Part shown: positions 57,426 to 64,000 of the stretch, piece after piece | How the letters are laid out: the number at the start of each line of letters is the position of its first letter | How positions within the stretch are numbered: position 1 is the stretch's first letter | From: Rallus limicola | Lineage: Eukaryota > Chordata > Aves > Gruiformes > Rallidae | Assembly (NCBI GenBank): GCA_022605955.1 | Contig: JAKCOZ010000015.1 | Coordinates: 12,839,287-12,903,286 of the forward strand | Direction: 5' to 3' | Length of the DNA: 64,000 nt | The notes under the pieces: model-generated | What the model saw: the letters and a program-made list of their open reading frames with translations, nothing else | What the model was told of the DNA's origin: nothing | The model's database searches: none | Translations under genes and position numbers: made by a program

Positions 57426-60400
57426 TCATTGGGCTTTTCTTAATAGTATAAGGTAACTTGCCTTATGCACACCACACAAATAATCAGACTGTCTAACTGC
57501 TATTCATACTCTACACCTGGAAGTGAAACAGATATTATGATGAGAGTTTAATATAGTCAAGCAAATATGAGAAACTTTAATTTTTTAAAACCTTTGTATT
57601 GGACAGACAGAGTCTGTTTTGTTTAACAATTAAAACTGCCTTAATATGATTTTATGTAATGAGTTTTCCTATACCCTCCCTGAAGGTCTCCAGTATATGG
57701 TTCTGCATGTTAAGTTGCAACCTATCCACACCAACTACAAAACTGTAACATCCTGGATTGTATTTGTTTTGTCAAAAAGGTGTGATAATTACTCAAGATT
57801 CACATGCTTTTTGTTTTCATCCGAGTGGATTTCAGAGCACTGTTCAGTCAGTGCACCCTACAAACTGTCATTTCAGGGATAAGCCTTGAAATGGCTTGTG
57901 ACCCTTAAATGAAAGTTTTTATGTTGGGCTTTTGGTCTGGCATAATCAAATTTAAATGCTACAGAAAAATCTGTAATGAGTCTGTAAAACTTGCTATTAA
58001 TGAAGACTTGAACTGCTTACTTAGTATCACTTAGTTTGCATATGCATCAGTGACGTGGAGTTTACGGGAGGAGGATTATAATGTTTATACCTGCTGTGTT
58101 CTTTGGGCCTCTACCCCACAATTCCTATTTACATCACCAGATATATCAGAGACATTTGGAAGGGTCACTAAGCACATGAATGCATTTGCAATGCAAAACC
58201 GAAATTGCTAAGTTGTTTCTCTGTGCCTGAAGTGGATTTCTGTGCAGTGTGCTCTCCATACATATATTCTGCAGTCCTGATCTCTGTATCCTCTGCCGTG
58301 GAGCCCTGTACATGAGGGACTTTGTGATTGAAAGAAGGTGTTGCTCTAGTTTTTACACTTTCAGATTAAAACATGGGAACCCTCAGGATACTTTCCTGAT
58401 GTTTGGGAACTGTTGGCCAAAATTCTCAGACCTTGAAGATACGGAAAGATATGCTTTGGTATGAGGAGGTGTGTATGGATTACACACCTTGAAAAGCTTA
58501 AGCAAGCTCCTTTTTTTTTTCTTCTTTGTTTTTAATCTTGCATTTAAATATTGTGGTGATGTGATACTGAAATCACCCACAAAAAAACCAAGCCACACAA
58601 CAAACAACATCTTCTGAGTTAGTAAAAAATGTGCACTGTACACTGAAACTACTAATTGGTCAGACCCAAATGATTTCTAAAAGGTCAGAAGTTAAAGGCT
58701 GTGCTACAAATCAGTTAGAGGGAAAAATTCCTTAATCTGCTGTAAATTATTTGCTATCATCTGTTGCTGTTCAAACTCATAAAAATCCAGAGCATTGGTC
58801 AATTTATATATTTTATAAAAGTATGCAATTTCTTTATTTGCTTAGAACTGAATTTAATAAAGCCTGCTTTACCTAAGATGTTCATTGTTATGGGCAGCTG
58901 CACTGTTGGCAGTGTTTTCATATTTGTAGTAGCCTATGGAAAAAGTAGAGACTGATCATGTTGTTCTGTTCACAAAAAGCAGAGGAAAAGGAAATGTTCT
59001 TTCCTTGATGTTGGATGTCACCCAGATGACCAGAAATTGAAGTGCTTGCCCATACTGACCTCAGTGCTAAAAGCTCGGGTCTTAGTGATTTTTGTATGTT
59101 ACTCTGCTGCAGATCATAGAATCACAGAATACACTCAGATGGAAGGGACCCCTAAGGATCTTTGAGTCCAACTACTAATAAATTATTAATAGACATAATA
59201 GTAAAATTCAGTACAAGAAGAAATTAGTGCTTTGGTAATTTTCATCAATTAATAAATACTTCATTTTTAATGGATAGGGACCTGTAACATTCAAGGCAGA
59301 TTTACTGCATAAATCAAATTACTCTTTTTTTTTTTTTTCCCCACTCTGATGGTAGGCTCAAAGGCCTTGATAATAGACAGAAGATTGAACTAGTGCGAGT
59401 GAGCATATGGAATACAGTGCTATTGGCCTGCTGATTTAGCTGGAATTCTATTTTGTTACTACTGCTGTGCAAAAAAGTCTGCTTGGAGAGGCAGTCTTGT
59501 TGATTATACGAGGCAGGTAAACTTATTTCATAACAGTCTATAGAACTGGTATTTTTATTCTCCACCTGTTTAGTATCCGACCTGTAGCTTCACGTAACTG
59601 TAAATGCTGTAACGTGTGTGTGCTCCCTGTACAAATTCTGTATTAATCCTTTGACTGTAAATCAACATCAAGTTGTTCATGTAACTTGCTTTGAATTCCT
59701 GCCAGCCACGTTTATCATGAGATTTTAGTCAAGCAAAAATATTTGGCTATTGATAATCCTATGGAATAGAACACTTCTTACTACTAGACATGGCACATGA
59801 GATTATACAAAGGGTCTTTAAGATGGAAACTCATTTTCCCATATGCGAGTAAAGCAACCTTTGGAGACTGTGCTTTGCCTTCTATTGGAATATTGACCAT
59901 TGCCAACTGCAGACTAAAATTCTTACTACCTTTAACAGTACACTAAAACTACAGATTAAACCCAAACATTTTATTTCTAACCCAATTACAGAGGATTAAA
60001 CTTGTCTCTAGCATAGTAAAAGGAGAAATTAAACACTGAGGGGGAAAAGACTTGTTTTATTTAGTTTTTACATAGTTACCAAACTAAACTGTTTCAAATG
60101 AAAAGAATCCCAGAAGGATTTTACATTGAGAGAACAAGTGCCAGTAGTATTTTCACTGCAGCTGGCTACTGCCTGGTGAAAGCTGCGGAACAATAATCAT
60201 GGTACAAAAGTATTTTTCAGTAACATTTTCTACACCTTTTTTTCAATGCTGTGGCCACACCCTCTTTAGTAATGCTTTGTTTCTCAGATGATTCAACCAA
60301 TTTCAGTGGGTCCGATTATGAAATCAGATACTAACAATGTGAGTGGGACATACATCAGAGGACTTGCTTGGTGAGTCACAAGTCAGATTTTTTTCCTCAC

Positions 60401-63019
60401 AAGTGCACAACTGGGGATATAAAGGTCATAAGCAAGTGCTCTTACCCTCATTTTACATGAGAAAGGGATAGGAACTAGATCCACCAGAGCAGAGATGAGA
60501 CTCGTGTCAGCTGAAGGCCGAATCTGAAGATTCACTTCTTAGCCGTGAGCCAACATGGTGCTTTTTTTCAACAGCCCATAACCAGTTAGCGTATCTAGGT
60601 AGAGGTACCATTACTGCAGCTTTTGCTATTTTGTCATAACCTGTATGATAGAACAATCAACAGGACGGTGTTTTACACACTGAGCAAGTTCTGTGGAGCT
60701 CCTGCAACAAGTCTACTGCTGGAGCCAGGTGGGAAATGGAGGGCTGCACAGCAGAGGCACAGTAGGAACTGCGAGAGAAGGAAGAGGTGGATGTGAGAAA
60801 GATGTGAAGCAATGTGTTTGATTTCCTTCACTGTATCCCAATAGAGACCTCTAAAGTGTGACAGACTCCACAGGGATTGTTCAGCCCTGTAGCACTCCTT
60901 GATACCACTTCTCTGGAAGTGCATTGCTTGCTGTGAACCTGGTTTGCAGGAATGACGCCTTTATAGTTTTGATGAAAATTAGGAGTGATTTCATTGTTGT
61001 CATTACATCATAGTTATTTTAAAATAATTAAAACTGAGAATAGAATTAGACCTACTTGTCTTTAGCAGCATCTAATAGAGGGGATGTACCCATAAAAGTC
61101 ATTAGTCATCAACAGAAAGGAAACTGTCTACTCTTCATTGTAGTTTTTGCTAATGTGCCAAGGTGTGATTTAGGTGTTAGGAAGGAAACCACCATCTCTT
61201 TGCAGTAGAGTTGGACAATACTCAGCTACTGAGGGTGGAGCAATAGTTATAGTGAATCAGAAATGCAGGCAGGATTCATACTTCTAAACTTTACCGTATT
61301 TGTTTGGTAGACTGCCTTAAGTCCTGAGAAATACAGGTACATTTATTGGAATTCCTGCTCTTACCCTTAAATTCACTTGTTAGAAACACAGTTTTTTGAG
61401 TGTCAAATATCACTGTATTTTAAGATAATGCTTTGAAGAAACAAAATGTTATGCTCATTAATGTTTAAAAATGCTGAACACATAATTACCAGTTGTGTTG
61501 TATAATCTATTATCTTAAAAATCAGAAATTACAAATTAGTAATTATTAAAAAGTGTTAGATCTTCCTGAACAACATTTTTAGTTGATGTGGTTGAGCAGA
61601 TTCCAGTATGGTATATAATTATAGAATTTACATTAACTAATCTTTCATTCCCTGTATATGTTAGTAAGTGAGAAGTTTGAGAACACATAAAATAGAATAG
61701 AAGTTAAAGGTATTTAAACAGAGTAGCTCTTCCCATTTCCAGATAATGAATACTGATTGAAGCTTTAACACAGGAGTCTAAAACTGCCACTTTTCCTTTA
61801 CAGTCATGGTAAGTCCTGAATAAAAAATACACAGGCACTTGCCGCCTATTGCAGCTCTGGTTTTGTAATGGGCACCACTTGAGTGGTGCTGCCAAAGCAG
61901 GGGGTGGGATGTCTGTTTTCTAGTTTTCTTGGCAGCAGCCATGATGAAGGTTCAATGTTTCAGGAATCCATCAGAAATGATCAGACCTGAACAGCCTCAA
62001 AGATTCTGCTAATTATATCAATACTTCTGGGAGCCGAGGTTTTGCCCATAACATGGGGTTAAAACATAAATCCCTATGTAGCTAACTTTGCCGTAGGAGT
62101 AGGAAAGTGCCAGGTCCCCCTATGCCTGTCTGATTTATGTGAATTGGTACTTCAGAAGCAGAAAAAAAATAGCTGCAAAACTACTCAGGCATCTTAATGG
62201 CTATTTTCCAGTTGAATTGCCCCTTAAAGAATGCTTCACCTTAACAACTGGTTTTGTTAAATGTCACTTTATTTCCACAGTGTTTTCATACTGTGTAAAG
62301 TGGAGTTCAGAGATTACTTCAGTATCCCAAACTGAAGAAATTAAATGGAATTCAAGTTACTTAAAAAGAAACAAGGTCTGATGTCCATATGTCTGTGTCT
62401 GTACTGCATTTCTATCCTCAGCAATTTGAAACCACTGAGAGATTAAATCTCACTGCAAGATGTTAGGTTTAAAATGGAAAGCCTAGCCATAGCTGAGAAA
62501 CACAATTAGCTATTCTATTTTAAAATATTTCTAGTGTCTGGGCTCCAAAATATGGTGAGCTGCTTTTCATCTTTTATTACTGCTTTTCCATGGGCTGTTG
62601 TCAATGCTACTACTGGAAAAGACTTACCACCTACATGTTACTTGAATTTCCATTTGTGTTAAGTGATCTAATTGGTTAGTATTTATTATTGTACTGTACA
62701 AGTGGGTTTATACTTCGGTCACAGAAAATAAGATTATTCTTACCAGGTACAGTACAAATGTGTACCACAAAGGTTGCTCCTAGCTAGAGTCATCATCTAT
62801 TGGCTTCCATCTTCACAGCCCTATTTTTTTTCTTGAATAATAGGGCTTCCCAGTAGACTGCCACACTCCTCTAAAACAGACATCCCAGCTGTACATTTTC
62901 TGTCACCGGGTTCTTGACCTAATGGGACCTTTCCATGTTACTCGCTGTTAATCCCGTTTGAGATTCTCAGTTCGGAACTGGTGCTTTTTTTTTTGGGGTT
63001 TTTTTTTTTTTGGAGGAGG
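57426..63019. other. Intergenic (or distal 3' UTR) DNA
   Basis: AT-rich, with a T14 run at 59325-59338, a reverse-strand CR1 fragment at 59114-59180 and another AATAAA at 58856. The open frames are short and resemble chance. No gene recognised on either strand. Confidence 0.65.
59114..59180 (-). mobile_element. CR1 LINE 3'-end fragment, reverse orientation
   Basis: Reads atcatagaatcacagaat, then gatggaagggacccctaagg and gagtccaact, the reverse complement of the CR1 3' terminus. Short and truncated. Confidence 0.88.
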
Positions 63020-64000
63020 TCTTCCTCCTCAAGTGTTTTGAACACCACCGTGCCGGTGGGAACTGGACTTGAGGGTGGCACAAACCGTGCAAAGCCTGCA
63101 GCGCGATCAGCGGTAACAGGGCTGCACACCGAGGCCCCTTTCTCGCCTCCGGGGTTTCGCAGGTTCCCGGCTTCCCCAAGCCGGGAGGCGGAGGGTTCAA
63201 GGGAGGCTGGGGAAGTGAAGCCCGGAGACCTGGGACGAATTAAGAGGCCGGTTGGGCCACCACTGCTGAGGCAGCCGCCCCAGGCCCGAGCCGCGGTACC
63301 GCGCCGAGGTTGGCAGTTCCGAAGGGACACAGCGAGGGGGAGCAGAAGGGAAGGATGCACGACCGAGGAGCAGATGGGAATTGGGAATTGGGAACGGGCA
63401 GAACGAGCGGGAAGGTTGGCGATCCGGGCGGGGCGCCCAGCTGCGGGGCGGGTCTGGGCCGGCGGAGAGGGCGGGCTCCGGCACACACACATCCCCTCCT
63501 TCCGCCTCCCCTGACAGCCGCCGGGCCAGACTTGGAATACCCCGCGTCCTCTCCGCTCCCAACGACTTCCCCTGCCCGGCCCCCTTTCTCGCCCCCGCCA
63601 ACGGCTTCTGCCGGTCCTCGCTGGGACCGCAACTCTGCGAGCTGCATGCCGAGAGCCGAGGAGGAGCAGGAGGGTGCGAGGTAAGGTGCCATCCCTTGCG
63701 TCCGGGCTCCGCTTGCTGCTGGGAAGGGAGACGACTTTCTGTCAGAGCTGGAGGGGGCAGCTCCTCTGGGGTACCTGGAGGCGGCCGTGGCGGGGCCGAC
63801 GACAAAGGTTGAATCGGGTCTCCGTAGGAACCTGCCACCCCTTACGGGACCGCACACGGAGCGGTAGCGGGGGTGCCCCGGCAGTTCGAGAAAGGACTCC
63901 TGCCAGCTCCTGGTGGGAACGCGCCCTCTTCCTCCATCTCCTCACGCCATCGCCGTCTCCTCGCCTCACTCTGGCGATGTCCTGGAGACGACGAGGCACG
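63020..64000. promoter_or_regulatory. Second CpG island, probable promoter of the next gene
   Basis: Sharp change to GC- and CpG-rich sequence from about 63030 to the window edge. GC boxes GGGCGGGGC at 63426-63434 and GGGGCGGG at 63445-63452. Open frames in several registers on both strands reflect scarcity of stops in GC-rich DNA. Human synteny places ARHGEF3 downstream of IL17RD on the same strand, so this may be one of its promoters; direction and identity are not proven. Confidence 0.7.
63646..63680 (+). CDS. Candidate first coding exon segment of the downstream gene (tentative)
   Basis: ATG 63646 opens MPRAEEEQEGA plus two bases before a consensus donor (gcgag then gtaagg at 63681). The ATG context is weak (T at -3), so the exon may instead be wholly 5' UTR. 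No protein family can be named from 11 residues. The call rests only on a good donor inside a CpG island. Confidence 0.3.

Noticed and set aside
62938..63999. Open frames of 85-213 codons on both strands in the right-hand CpG island
   Set aside because: Multiple overlapping GC-rich frames with no recognisable protein; treated as CpG-island composition.

Overview
This is a 64 kb stretch of vertebrate nuclear DNA, most likely from a bird. The grounds are three CR1 retrotransposon fragments (one about 340 bp long with the typical octamer tail), short introns, sparse repeats and AT-rich intergenic DNA. Another sauropsid cannot be excluded. No bacterial gene, operon, CRISPR array or phage is present.

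The window is built around one complete gene, IL17RD (interleukin-17 receptor D, also called Sef), on the + strand. I reconstructed 13 coding exons between 9537 and 54221. Every intron is GT-AG, and the reading phase closes exactly to a 741-residue protein with a signal peptide, a glycosylated ectodomain, one transmembrane helix, a cytoplasmic SEFIR domain and a conserved C-terminal tail. Human IL17RD is of nearly the same length. The protein dampens FGF/RAS-MAPK signalling and takes part in IL-17 receptor complexes.

Layout: 1-9060 is AT-rich intergenic DNA with a CR1 fragment and a CA microsatellite. About 9060-9920 is a CpG island carrying the IL17RD promoter, 5' leader (with an overlapping upstream ORF) and exon 1. 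Intron 1 fills 9669-37123 and contains only simple repeats and possible remnants of old elements. Exons 2-13 lie between 37124 and 54221. The 3' UTR probably runs to about 57425, where a good polyadenylation signal lies. 57430-62950 is intergenic with a reverse-strand CR1 fragment. From about 63020 to the window end there is a second CpG island with GC boxes and a candidate first exon ending in a consensus splice donor. By human synteny (IL17RD followed on the same strand by ARHGEF3) it may be an ARHGEF3 promoter, but the sequence alone does not prove this.

I found no clearly novel biological system. The items most worth checking are the 5' leader start-codon arrangement, the second CpG-island promoter, a perfect 21-bp-arm palindrome in intron 1, two collinear diverged copies of an unknown element 2980 bp apart, and a stop-free protein-like stretch near 16 kb.
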